Source of the DNA: Solirubrobacter phytolaccae
GTDB lineage: Bacteria; Actinomycetota; Thermoleophilia; Solirubrobacterales; Solirubrobacteraceae
Direction: 5' to 3'
Assembly: GCF_027587195.1 (NCBI RefSeq)
Contig: NZ_JAPDDP010000005.1
Span: 109,242-173,241 of the forward strand
DNA length: 64,000 nucleotides
The position numbers and the translations under genes are program-made. Below, piece by piece: positions 44,288 to 52,752 of this stretch. The notes beneath the pieces were generated by a model. The model had not been told where the DNA came from. It saw nothing but the letters and a program-made list of their open reading frames with translations, and searched no databases. The stretch's first letter is position 1; the number at the start of each line of letters is the position of its first letter.

Positions 44288-44898
44288 GCGCGGTCGCGCG
44301 CGAAGCGCTCGCGGAACGTCGAGCGCGACGTGCGCGACACGCGGCTCAGGTACCAGGCGTTGAAGTCGCCGTACAGCGGGCGCATGCCCGTGAATGGGCC
44401 GGCTCCGTCCTTCGCGCGGGCGAGCCCGAGCGCGAGCGACTCCAGGTCGTCGGCGGCCGGATCGAGCGCCGCGGCCAGGACCGGGATGGCCGACGCCCGG
44501 TCGGCGCGGTACCCGTAGACCGCCGCGTTGTGCACGAGCGGCGTGCACGCCTCGCTCAGCAGCTGCTCGATCTCGTCGGCGAGGCGTCCGCGGAACTTCC
44601 GGCGGTTGATGAACTGCCTGGGCAACGCGACGGGGCGTGCACCGACGAGCGCCAGCTTGTCCGCCGTGGCCTGCGACACGGTCGTGCGCACGTCCTCGAG
44701 CGACTGCACCTCGAACCCGGCCTTCGCGTACCGCGCGAGAATCTCGTCCTCGGTGCGGATCCGCCACAGCTCGGGGTCGGCCAGTGCCGACTCGATCGCC
44801 TGCCGGACGACGATGACCGTGTCCGGCCCGGGTGTGTGCCCGGAGCGCAGCCGCCAGCGCAGCAGTCGCGCGCTCTGGGTCCGCTCGGGCTGGCTCAA
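44284..44898 (-). CDS. Hypothetical soluble protein downstream of an aminotransferase
   Basis: A 204-residue protein without signal peptide or membrane segment. It is mostly helical: TVIVVRQAIESALADPELW, ADEIEQLLSEACTPLVHNAAVYGYRADRASAIPVLAAALDPA, and a basic end (RVSRTSRSTFRERFARDRA). I recognise no family. It starts ten bases after the class III aminotransferase stop on the same strand, so the two are probably one transcript. Function unknown. Confidence 0.7.
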   Translation of the reverse strand: MSQPERTQSARLLRWRLRSGHTPGPDTVIVVRQAIESALADPELWRIRTEDEILARYAKAGFEVQSLEDVRTTVSQATADKLALVGARPVALPRQFINRRKFRGRLADEIEQLLSEACTPLVHNAAVYGYRADRASAIPVLAAALDPAADDLESLALGLARAKDGAGPFTGMRPLYGDFNAWYLSRVSRTSRSTFRERFARDRA

Positions 44899-44908
44899 GC
44901 CGCGCAGC

Positions 44909-46282
44909 CTAGTCGGTGACCTCCCGCGCGAAGGCCTCGAAGGCGTCGACGTAGGCCTGCAGGTCCGCTTCGGTGTGCAGGACCGACAGCGTCCACTCCT
45001 CGTCCTGGCCGGGCGTCATGAAGATGCCGTGGTTCATGTGGAAGAGCCAGGCGAGGTCGGTGAGCTCGTGGTGGATCTTGGTGAGGTAGTCGCGGTACTC
45101 GAGGACGGGCTCGGTGGACATGACGACGCAGCCCTTGGAGCCCATGCCGACCGTGTGCGCGGGCAGCTCGTAGGCCGCGATCACCCGCTCGCACTCGGCC
45201 ATCAGCTTCGCGTTCAGCGCGTGCAGGCGCGCGTAGGCGTCGTCGGTCAGCACGTCGAGCAACGTCACGGCGGCCGCGGCCATCGTCAGCGGGTTGCCGT
45301 TGAAGGTGCCCTGCTGCTTGACGCGGCCGGCGGCGACGAGCTCGCCGAGCGCGGACGTCATGCCGATCGCGCCGCCCGGGAGACCGCCGCAGATCGCCTT
45401 GGCCAGGCAGACGACGTCGGGCTTCACGCCGTAGAGCTCGGTGGCGCCGCCGGGCGCCACGGCCGCGCCCGTCTTGACCTCGTCGAAGATCAGCACGGCG
45501 CCGGCGGCCGAGCACAGCTCGCGCACGCGCTCGAGGTAGCCCTCGACCGGCGGGACGATGTTCACGTTCATCATCGCCGGCTCCATGATCACGCCGGCCA
45601 CGTCTTCGCCCAACGCGGCTTCCAAAGCCGCCGCGTCGTTGAACGGCACCACCCGCGTGGCCGCCGCGGTGCCGGGCGCGAAGCCGTCGCCGTAGGGCAC
45701 GGAGGCGGGCGCCGAGCGCGGGCCCATGCGCTCCGGCGGCGGCTTGACGGACACCATCACGGCGTCGTGGTGCCCGTGGTAGGTGCCCTCGATCTTGATG
45801 ATCACGTCGCGCCCCGTCGAGCCGCGCGCGAGGTGGATGGCGTCCATGGTCGACTCGGTGCCGGAGTTCGTGAAGCGCCACGCGGGGAGCCCCCAGCGCC
45901 GGCGCAGCTCCTCGGCCACGACGATCGAGCCCTCGGTCGGCGCGGCGAAGTGCGTCCCCAGCGCCATCCGCGCCGACACGGCGGCGGCGATCACCGGGTT
46001 CGCGTGCCCGACGCACATCACGCCGAAGCCGTTGTGGAAGTCGCGGTACTCGTTGCCGTCGACGTCCCACACCTTCGCTCCGGCCCCGCGCTCCAGGTAC
46101 ACCGGCCACGGCTCGGCCGACTGAAACTGCGAGGGCACGCCACCCGGCATGACGGCGGACGCGCGCGCGAAGTACTCACCCGACCGCGCGGTCCGCGCGC
46201 GCAACCTCGCCCGTTCGCGCTGCGTCAACTCCTGCACGCGCGCGGGATCGATGTGCTGCGGCTTCGACAGCGTCGTGGCCAT
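44909..46282 (-). CDS. Class III PLP aminotransferase (glutamate-1-semialdehyde aminomutase-like)
   Basis: A 457-residue PLP enzyme from ATG 46282. It has VWDVDGNEYRDFHNGFGVMCVGHANP, FTNSGTESTMDAIHLAR, and the cofactor Asp and Lys regions VLIFDEVKTGAAVAPGG and VCLAKAICGGLPGGAIG (Schiff-base Lys). The overall order matches glutamate-1-semialdehyde 2,1-aminomutase and related omega-aminotransferases. The N-terminus is longer than HemL and no tetrapyrrole genes are near, so I do not call it hemL. It is divergent from the monooxygenase gene with 88 bases between. Confidence 0.85.
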   Translation of the reverse strand: MATTLSKPQHIDPARVQELTQRERARLRARTARSGEYFARASAVMPGGVPSQFQSAEPWPVYLERGAGAKVWDVDGNEYRDFHNGFGVMCVGHANPVIAAAVSARMALGTHFAAPTEGSIVVAEELRRRWGLPAWRFTNSGTESTMDAIHLARGSTGRDVIIKIEGTYHGHHDAVMVSVKPPPERMGPRSAPASVPYGDGFAPGTAAATRVVPFNDAAALEAALGEDVAGVIMEPAMMNVNIVPPVEGYLERVRELCSAAGAVLIFDEVKTGAAVAPGGATELYGVKPDVVCLAKAICGGLPGGAIGMTSALGELVAAGRVKQQGTFNGNPLTMAAAAVTLLDVLTDDAYARLHALNAKLMAECERVIAAYELPAHTVGMGSKGCVVMSTEPVLEYRDYLTKIHHELTDLAWLFHMNHGIFMTPGQDEEWTLSVLHTEADLQAYVDAFEAFAREVTD

Positions 46283-46370
46283 GCGAGTGACACCCCCTGG
46301 ACGGTGGGAGAAGACCAGCACCGCGAGCGTACTCTCGCGCGGGGCGGAACCTGGTACGGATATCCGGCCT

Positions 46371-47771
46371 ATGCGCGTGGTCATCATCGGCGCCGGGTTC
46401 GGTGGCATCGCCGCGGCGATCGAGCTGCGCCGCCACGGCCTGCACGACATCACGATTCTGGACCGCGCCGACGGCCTCGGCGGGACGTGGCTGCTGAACG
46501 ACTACCCGGGCGCCGCGTGCGACGTCCCGAGCCACCTGTACTCGTACTCGTACGCGCAGCGGCGCACGTGGCCGCGCCTGTGCTCGCCGCGCGACGAGAT
46601 CCTCGCCTACATCCGCGCCGTCGCCGCTGAGCACGGGATCGACGGGCTCGTCACCCCGAACGTCGAGATCACCCACGCCGACCACACCGACCACTGGACG
46701 CTCACCGCGACGGACGGCCGGACCTGGCAGGCCGACGCGCTGATCGTCGCCACCGGCCAGCTGCACCGCACGCACACCCCGCGCCTCCCGGGCGCCGACC
46801 GATTCCAGGGCCACGTCTTCCACTCCGCCGAGTGGGACCACGAGTACGACCTCACCGGTAAGCGCGTCGCGGTCATCGGCACGGGCGCGAGCGCCGTCCA
46901 GTTCGTGCCGGAGATCGCGCGCGCGGCAAAGCAGCTCGTCGTCTTCCAGAGAACGGGCAACTGGTTCATGCCGCGCAAGAACCACCCGTACCCGCGTGCG
47001 GTCAGGGCGCTCATCCGCCGCGTCCCGGGCCTGCAGGCCTACCGGCGCACGTTCGTCTTCCACTACGGCGAATCGCTCACCGCGATGATCCGCCACCCGC
47101 GCACGCTCGGCCGCCTCGGCCACGCCAGGTCGGCCCTGTTCATGCGCTGGCAGCTGCGCAACCACCCGCAGCTCCGCAAGCGCATCTGGCCCGACTACAC
47201 GTTCGGCTGCAAGCGCGTGCTGTTCAGCAGCCACTTCCTGCCGGCCCTCGCGCGCGAGAACGTCACGCTCGTCACGGAGCCGCCGACGGTCACCGAGCAC
47301 GCCGTCAACGGCCACGAGGTCGACTGCATCATCTACGCGACCGGCTTCAAGGCCACCGACTTCATGTTCCCGCTCGAGATCACCGCCCGCGGCCGCATGC
47401 TGCGCGACGCCTGGGCAGACGGCCCGTTCGCGCACCTGGGCATCACGGTCCCCGGCTTCCCGTCGCTGTACCTGATGTACGGGCCGAACACGAACACGAG
47501 CGGCGGGTCGATCCTGATCTACCTCGAGGCCCAGGCGAGCTACATCCGCCAGGCGCTCCAGCACGGCGTGCTCGAGGTCCGGCCGGAGGTCGCGGCCGCC
47601 TCCGACCGCGACCTCCAGCAGCGCTTCCACGGCACGGCCTGGACGCGCTGCGACTCCTGGTATCGCGACGCGTCCGGCCGCATCGTCACCAACTGGCCGG
47701 GTTACATGCGCGAGTACCAGGAGCGCACGAAGACCTTCGATCCGTCCGAGTTCAGCTCCCTCGCACCGTGA
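46371..47771 (+). CDS. Flavin monooxygenase, Baeyer-Villiger type
   Basis: A 466-residue flavoprotein from ATG 46371. The FAD site is VVIIGAGFGGIAAAIELRRHG and the NADPH site is VAVIGTGASAVQFVPEIA. Between them stands FQGHVFHSAEWD, which fits the Baeyer-Villiger fingerprint F-x-G-x-x-x-H-x-x-x-W-[PD]. GGTWLLNDYPGAACDVPSHLYSYS is also typical. It should insert oxygen next to a carbonyl or oxidise a heteroatom, with NADPH and oxygen. Its last 20 bases overlap the convergent hydrolase gene. Confidence 0.93.
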   Translation: MRVVIIGAGFGGIAAAIELRRHGLHDITILDRADGLGGTWLLNDYPGAACDVPSHLYSYSYAQRRTWPRLCSPRDEILAYIRAVAAEHGIDGLVTPNVEITHADHTDHWTLTATDGRTWQADALIVATGQLHRTHTPRLPGADRFQGHVFHSAEWDHEYDLTGKRVAVIGTGASAVQFVPEIARAAKQLVVFQRTGNWFMPRKNHPYPRAVRALIRRVPGLQAYRRTFVFHYGESLTAMIRHPRTLGRLGHARSALFMRWQLRNHPQLRKRIWPDYTFGCKRVLFSSHFLPALARENVTLVTEPPTVTEHAVNGHEVDCIIYATGFKATDFMFPLEITARGRMLRDAWADGPFAHLGITVPGFPSLYLMYGPNTNTSGGSILIYLEAQASYIRQALQHGVLEVRPEVAAASDRDLQQRFHGTAWTRCDSWYRDASGRIVTNWPGYMREYQERTKTFDPSEFSSLAP

Positions 47772-49518
47772 ACGGCTTCCCGCCCAGCGTGCCGGTCGCG
47801 CTCGAACGCGTGAAGCGCACCGTGCCCGCCGCGGCCTGAGAGCCGCTCACGGTCAGCGTCCCGGACGCGCCGCGCAGCGTGCCGGAGACCTTCACGCCGC
47901 TCACCCACTCGACCCCGTGGAGCGTGAGCGACGAGCCCTTGCCGGTGACGTACCCCGCCCGCAGGCCGGGCAGCCGGAAGGACTTGTCGGTGTCCACGCC
48001 GGCGGTGTCGAACGCGATGCCGGTGAGCGTCACGCGCACCGCGCTGAACGTCTGCCCGGCCTTGCCCGACGTGCCGGTGGCGCGCAGCGCCGAGAGCGAA
48101 GCGGGGATGAACGGACCGGCGGGCAGCGCCGCCTGGTCACGCGACTCGAGCTGGGAGCACTGCTGCACGGCCTCTCCACGCAGGAAGGCGACCATGCCCG
48201 TGGCGGCGCAGCCGGTGAAGTCGGTCGACAGCACCGAGTGCCCGGCCGACCGCACGGCGAGCAGCTTCCCGTTCGGGTACTGGCCGAGCGTGCGGCGCGC
48301 GCTCTCCAGCGGCGTGCGCAGGTCCTGGCGGCCGGCGATGATCAGCACCGGCACGTCGGGCCCGGCGTAGGGGACGCCCTCGGGCTTCGGGGTGGGCGGC
48401 CACGTGGCGCACAACCCGGCGAGCGAGGAGTCGAGCACGACCTCCGGGTCGAACGGCGCGAAGGCCTCGGTGCGCGCGGCGACGAACGCCTTCAGCGCGT
48501 CGGCGCGAATGGCGACCGGCGAGTCCGGCGCCCACGGCAGCCGCGCCTCGACGCACGACGTGGCCAGCAGGCGCGAGATCGCGCTCCCGGAGCCCCCGCC
48601 GCCGTCCTCGCCGAGCGTGACCGACACGAGGTGGATGAGCGGCGCCGCGTCGCCGGCGGCGAGCGAGGCGATGGCGGCCGGCAGGCCGGCGCGCAGCAGC
48701 GGCGACGTGTCGCTCGCCGCGATCAAGCTGTAGAGCGAGGCCTGCGTGATCCGGGCCGTCGTCACGCGCCCGCTGGGGGAGACGAGCGGGCCGCGCAGCG
48801 CGCCGTCGCCGAGCCGCTCGACCGCGGCCTCGAGCGCGTCGGCGGGGGCCTGCACGGTCTCGTGGCAGACGCCCGGATAGCAGACCTCACGCAGCACGCG
48901 CGGGGCACCGAACGTGCGCAGCTCGTCGACCCCGTCGAGCCCGTCGACCGGCGTGGGGGAGTCGAGCACGACCGCCGCGGTCTGCGCCGGGTAGCGGCGC
49001 ACGTACTCCTGCGCGACCTGCGCGCCGTAGGAGACGCCGAACAGCGTGAGCTTGTCGACACCGAGCGCGATCCGCAGCCGCTCGAGGTCGTGCGCGGTCT
49101 GCGAGGTCGTCCAGAAGGCGCGCTTGTCGCCGAGCTTGGTCGCGCACGCGGCGACGTCCTCAGCCTCCTCGACCTCGCAGTCGACGGCGCCCGAGCCGCC
49201 GGTCCCGCGCTGGTCGACGGCGACGATGTCGTAGCTCGAGCGCAGCGGCTCGATCAGCTCGGCGAAGTCATTCAGGATCGGCAGAGCGGCCTGGCCGGGA
49301 CCGCCCGTGAGCAGCACGAGGGTGCCGCTGCGGGTGCCGGTGGCCTTCAGCGTCCCGTACGTCAGGTCGACCGTGCCGGGCGCGGCGCCCTTGTGGTCGA
49401 GCGGGACCGTCAACTTCCCGCACTGGGCGCCTTCCGGGCACTGCGCGGAGGCGGTGGCGGGCGCGAGGCCGATGGCCCCGAGGGTCAGTACGGCGAACGT
49501 CGCAACGCGTGACAGCAA
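47752..49518 (-). CDS. Secreted TAP-like alpha/beta hydrolase with C-terminal beta-domain
   Basis: A 588-residue exported hydrolase. The signal peptide is about residues 1-25 (VATFAVLTLGAIGLAPATASA). The catalytic domain has HGG-type oxyanion loop LLTGGPGQA, nucleophile Ser in LFGVSYGAQVAQEYVRRYP, acid in IIAGRQDLRTPLE, and His in SAGHSVLST, with the TAP-like C-terminal part (about 400-460). This fits the tripeptidyl-aminopeptidase/SCO7095 family of secreted peptidases. Residues about 480-588 form an extra beta-rich, Gly/Thr/Ser-rich domain. Several cysteines suggest disulfides. The substrate is likely a peptide. Confidence 0.88.
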   Translation of the reverse strand: MLSRVATFAVLTLGAIGLAPATASAQCPEGAQCGKLTVPLDHKGAAPGTVDLTYGTLKATGTRSGTLVLLTGGPGQAALPILNDFAELIEPLRSSYDIVAVDQRGTGGSGAVDCEVEEAEDVAACATKLGDKRAFWTTSQTAHDLERLRIALGVDKLTLFGVSYGAQVAQEYVRRYPAQTAAVVLDSPTPVDGLDGVDELRTFGAPRVLREVCYPGVCHETVQAPADALEAAVERLGDGALRGPLVSPSGRVTTARITQASLYSLIAASDTSPLLRAGLPAAIASLAAGDAAPLIHLVSVTLGEDGGGGSGSAISRLLATSCVEARLPWAPDSPVAIRADALKAFVAARTEAFAPFDPEVVLDSSLAGLCATWPPTPKPEGVPYAGPDVPVLIIAGRQDLRTPLESARRTLGQYPNGKLLAVRSAGHSVLSTDFTGCAATGMVAFLRGEAVQQCSQLESRDQAALPAGPFIPASLSALRATGTSGKAGQTFSAVRVTLTGIAFDTAGVDTDKSFRLPGLRAGYVTGKGSSLTLHGVEWVSGVKVSGTLRGASGTLTVSGSQAAAGTVRFTRSSATGTLGGKPFTVRGS

Positions 49519-49731
49519 GTGGGGCCCTCTCTACGAACTGTGAATAAGGAGTGAACCGCTTCGAGCGCGCGCTCAGTCAGCACTCATCAAAATGTAAGCG
49601 GTCGCACGTACCAGAAGCTGGCCATCCGGTTCCCGGAGCGGGCTCTCAACAAACAAGATTGCCCACGCGTGTGGTCCTGGAATGGTCGCGACGACCCCGT
49701 ATGGGGATCCACGATGATCGGAGGGTGCCGC

Positions 49732-51879
49732 ATGCTTGGTCGTACCCGAAAGTCCACGCGATGGGCGGTTGCCGTGACCGCGGCGGCGTTGGCCGTCTGG
49801 CCCGCGGTCGCCGCGGCCGACACGGTCAGCATCGAACCGGACGAGATCTGCAACGTCTTCGACAGCGGTGGCGGACAAAACTGCGACTCCGTGTACTTCG
49901 CCGTCGGCAACTACACCGACCCGCCGACGCTGAACCAGTACGCGCTCGGGCTGCTCAAGTTCGACGTCGCCGGGAACCTTCCGAGCGGTGCGACCGTGAC
50001 ATCGGCCAAGCTCGTGCTCAACGTCGAAGGAAACGGCTGGGCACCGTACGAGGAGCCCTACACGTGGCAGGCCTCGATCGGCGTGCATCAGATGACGCAC
50101 GACTGGACCGACGACGTCACCTGGGACGACTACGACGGTGTCAACGCCTGGCCGAACGGCCTCCAGCCCGGTACGAGCGTGACCGACTACGCGGCACCGG
50201 ACGAGAACGTCGTCATCGACCCCGACCTAGCCAACAGCGCCGACACGGCTTTCGGCTCCTGGGAGTGGGACGTGACACGCACGGTACGGGCGTGGGCGAC
50301 GAGCAGCGCGCCGAACTACGGGGTCGCAGTGGTCGATCCGGAGCCGACGAACCGCCAGATCACGAACTTCTGGGGCGAGAGCGTGTTCAGCCCCAGCGAG
50401 ATCCCACGGCTCGAGATCGAGTACACGCTGCCGTGCCCGTCCGACCCATTCGCCGCCGCCCAAGGCGCGTCGGCCGATGCGGTCTACGCCTGGAACGAGG
50501 TGCTGCTGGACGTGTATCGCGAGGTCGGTGGGGCGCCGACGCCGCTCAGCCGCGCCGGGGCGATGATGAACGTCGCCATCTTCGACACGTTCAACTCGGT
50601 GTTCTTCGCCAAGCTCGAGGACGAGGCGACCGGCACGCCGACGGACGAGCTGTGCGGCTGGGCGTCGTACCGGACGCTCGCGGAGACGCCGCCGACCACC
50701 GACGCCGACGACGCGGCCGGGATCGCGGCGCGCGCCGTCCTGCTCGGCCTCTACAGCGATCCCGACGTCGTCGACATCGTCGAGGAAGGCTTCGACGAGC
50801 TGGTCTCCGCGACGCCGGACGCCGACGCGGAAGAGCTCGGCGCGTACGTCGCCGCGCAGACGCTGGCTGACCGGGATGAGGACGGGTCCGACGATGCGAT
50901 GCCTTACACACCCGTCAACACGCCGGGAGCGTGGCGGTCGACCGATGCTGCCTGCGTGGCGCCGGCGACTCCGGGTTGGGGGCTCGTGACGCCGTTCGCG
51001 CTGTACAGCGGCTCCCAGTTCCGCGAGTCGCTCCCGGCCGGGCACCTCACCTACGCGAATCTACTCGCAAGCTCAACATACGCCACGCAGTTCCAGGAGG
51101 TCAAGGACTATGGGGCCGCGACCGGCTCGTCGCGCAACAGTGACCAGACCGAGCTCGCCTGGTTCTGGGCCAACGACCTCGACCGCACCTACAAGCCGCC
51201 CGGGCAGCTGCTCGCCCATACGCGGCTCGTCGCCGAGTCCCAGCCGGCGGCCGACGCGTCGGGCACCCCGACCGAGTTCTTCACGCAGTGGTCGCAGCAG
51301 GGCATACGGGTGGCGCGCCTGTTCGCCTCGGTGTCGCTCGCCATGGCCGACGCGGGCATCGCCGCCTGGGACGAGAAGTACCTGACGCCCATCGACCTTT
51401 GGCGCCCGATCACGGGCATCCACGAAGCGGACACCGACGGCAACGGGTCGACGTCCGAGGACGACCTCTGGCAGCCGCTGTCGGCCAACCGCTCCGGGGT
51501 GAACTTCTCGCCGTGCTTCCCCGCGTGGGTCTCGGGACACGCGACCTTCGGCGCGGCGTGGGCGCAGACGATGGAGGCCGAGTTCCGCGCGCCCGCCCAC
51601 GACGATCCGTTCCCGCTGACGCTCACGACCGAGGATCCGCACTCTGAGATCGGCGGGCTCGGCTCGAACACCGGCGTGTTCGTGACCCGCGACTTCGACA
51701 GCTTCCACGAGGCGGCCCAGGAGAACGCGGACAGCCGGATCTTCCTCGGCGTGCACTGGCGCATGGACGCGGTGAACGGCATGCGGACCGGCCGCCGCGT
51801 GGCCGACTACGTCACCGACAGTGAGCTGCGCTGGTCACAGACCTGCGCGAGCTGGAGCTGCGCCACGGCGATCCCGTAG
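49732..51879 (+). CDS. Secreted vanadium-dependent haloperoxidase-like protein with N-terminal DNRLRE domain
   Basis: A 715-residue exported protein; ATG 49732 is chosen because GGAGGGTG precedes it and a signal peptide follows (about residues 10-30, WAVAVTAAALAVWPAVAAA). Residues about 32-215 are a DNRLRE/CBM96-like beta-sandwich (LLKFDVAGNLPSGATVTSAK, TRTVRAWATSSAPNYGVAV). The rest is a PAP2/vanadium chloroperoxidase-type helical domain, with PITGIHEAD, FPAWVSGHATFGAAWAQ and GVHWRMDAVNG holding the vanadate- or phosphate-binding His and Arg. It should oxidise halides or act as a phosphatase outside the cell. Confidence 0.85.
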   Translation: MLGRTRKSTRWAVAVTAAALAVWPAVAAADTVSIEPDEICNVFDSGGGQNCDSVYFAVGNYTDPPTLNQYALGLLKFDVAGNLPSGATVTSAKLVLNVEGNGWAPYEEPYTWQASIGVHQMTHDWTDDVTWDDYDGVNAWPNGLQPGTSVTDYAAPDENVVIDPDLANSADTAFGSWEWDVTRTVRAWATSSAPNYGVAVVDPEPTNRQITNFWGESVFSPSEIPRLEIEYTLPCPSDPFAAAQGASADAVYAWNEVLLDVYREVGGAPTPLSRAGAMMNVAIFDTFNSVFFAKLEDEATGTPTDELCGWASYRTLAETPPTTDADDAAGIAARAVLLGLYSDPDVVDIVEEGFDELVSATPDADAEELGAYVAAQTLADRDEDGSDDAMPYTPVNTPGAWRSTDAACVAPATPGWGLVTPFALYSGSQFRESLPAGHLTYANLLASSTYATQFQEVKDYGAATGSSRNSDQTELAWFWANDLDRTYKPPGQLLAHTRLVAESQPAADASGTPTEFFTQWSQQGIRVARLFASVSLAMADAGIAAWDEKYLTPIDLWRPITGIHEADTDGNGSTSEDDLWQPLSANRSGVNFSPCFPAWVSGHATFGAAWAQTMEAEFRAPAHDDPFPLTLTTEDPHSEIGGLGSNTGVFVTRDFDSFHEAAQENADSRIFLGVHWRMDAVNGMRTGRRVADYVTDSELRWSQTCASWSCATAIP

Positions 51880-51891
51880 CGCGCTGACGGG

Positions 51892-51925
51892 CGACGGGAC
51901 CGCGGCGTCGATCGAGGTCCCGTCG
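51892..51925. terminator. Inverted repeat between convergent genes, likely bidirectional terminator
   Basis: Ten-base arms CGACGGGACC (51892-51901) and GGTCCCGTCG (51916-51925), perfect complements with a 14-base loop. They lie between the convergent haloperoxidase (stop 51879) and DUF305 gene (stop 51952). There is no T-run. Confidence 0.55.
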
Positions 51926-51951
51926 ACCCCAGCTTCTTGCCACCGCGGCAC

Positions 51952-52617
51952 TCAGAGCTTCTTCGACAGCTCGGCCATGCGCCCGATCTCGATGCTCTGA
52001 TCGGAGTCCACGTGCCCGACGAACTGGTTGATCTCTGACTCGCTGGCCCCGCCTTCGCTGATCAGCTCCTGCACCATCACGAGCGCGCCCTGGTGGTGCT
52101 GGGTCATGTACCGCAGAAACAGCTGGTCGAACCGCTTGCCCTTCGCGGCCTTCAGCTCGGCCAGCTGCTCGTCGGTGAGCATGCCCGGCATCCCGGAGTG
52201 GCCCGCGTGGTCGGGCTCGGTGCCGAAGTTGCGGGCCTTGAGCCAGCGCTTCATGAACTCGACCTCGTCGGTCTGGGAGACCTCCATGCGCTTCGCCATC
52301 AGCCGCACGCTGGTGTTCGAGCCCTGGCGGGGGACGAGCGCCGTCATGACCAGCGCCTGGTCATGGTGGGCGATCATCTTCTGCATGAACTCGACGTCCG
52401 CGGGGACGAAGCCGCCGCCCTTGGGCGTCGGCACCGGTGTGGCCTTGCGGGACGGCTCGCCGGGGGCGCCCGGCTGGACGTAGTTGACGTTCGGGTCGGC
52501 GGTCGCCGTCTGCTCCGCCGGGGCCGCCGCGTCGGGGGCCGCTGGATCGTCCTGCTTGGAGCCGCCACAACCCACCAGAACGGCGGCAATCGCCACCAGT
52601 GTCAACCCTGACCTCAT
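51952..52617 (-). CDS. DUF305 lipoprotein
   Basis: A 221-residue exported protein from ATG 52617. The lipoprotein signal peptide is LTLVAIAAVLVGCGG (lipid-modified Cys at about residue 17). A polar Ala/Pro linker follows. The DUF305 domain (about residues 65-221) has two matched His-rich helices, FMQKMIAHHDQALVM and YMTQHHQGALVMVQEL, and PDHAGHSGMPGML between them. These features suggest copper or other metal binding on the cell surface, an idea from family context rather than proof. Confidence 0.9.
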   Translation of the reverse strand: MRSGLTLVAIAAVLVGCGGSKQDDPAAPDAAAPAEQTATADPNVNYVQPGAPGEPSRKATPVPTPKGGGFVPADVEFMQKMIAHHDQALVMTALVPRQGSNTSVRLMAKRMEVSQTDEVEFMKRWLKARNFGTEPDHAGHSGMPGMLTDEQLAELKAAKGKRFDQLFLRYMTQHHQGALVMVQELISEGGASESEINQFVGHVDSDQSIEIGRMAELSKKL

Positions 52618-52661
52618 TGCGCCAATGTAACGCCATGGGGACAGGTTGAGAACGAGATGAG

Positions 52662-52690
52662 TTGCACTTGACCCCTCGATGAGGATATTT
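52662..52690 (+). promoter_or_regulatory. Possible promoter of the first LVIVD gene
   Basis: TTGCAC, 17 bases, ATATTT (with GATATTTT across the -10) in the unusually AT-rich gap between the divergent DUF305 and LVIVD genes. The match to sigma-70-type boxes is moderate. Confidence 0.35.
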
Positions 52691-52752
52691 TCCGGTCTGA
52701 GGGCCCGCGGTCCGCGGGAGCACACACCGTTATGGAGGGGGTTTCCATACCT

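Noticed and set aside
43994..44767. Minus-strand frame of 257 codons over the small membrane genes
   Set aside because: It overlaps the 44284-44898 gene in another frame and is Arg-rich without motifs.
44909..46282. Calling the aminotransferase hemL
   Set aside because: The family match is clear, but the N-terminus is longer, no tetrapyrrole genes are near, and related aminotransferases share all visible motifs.
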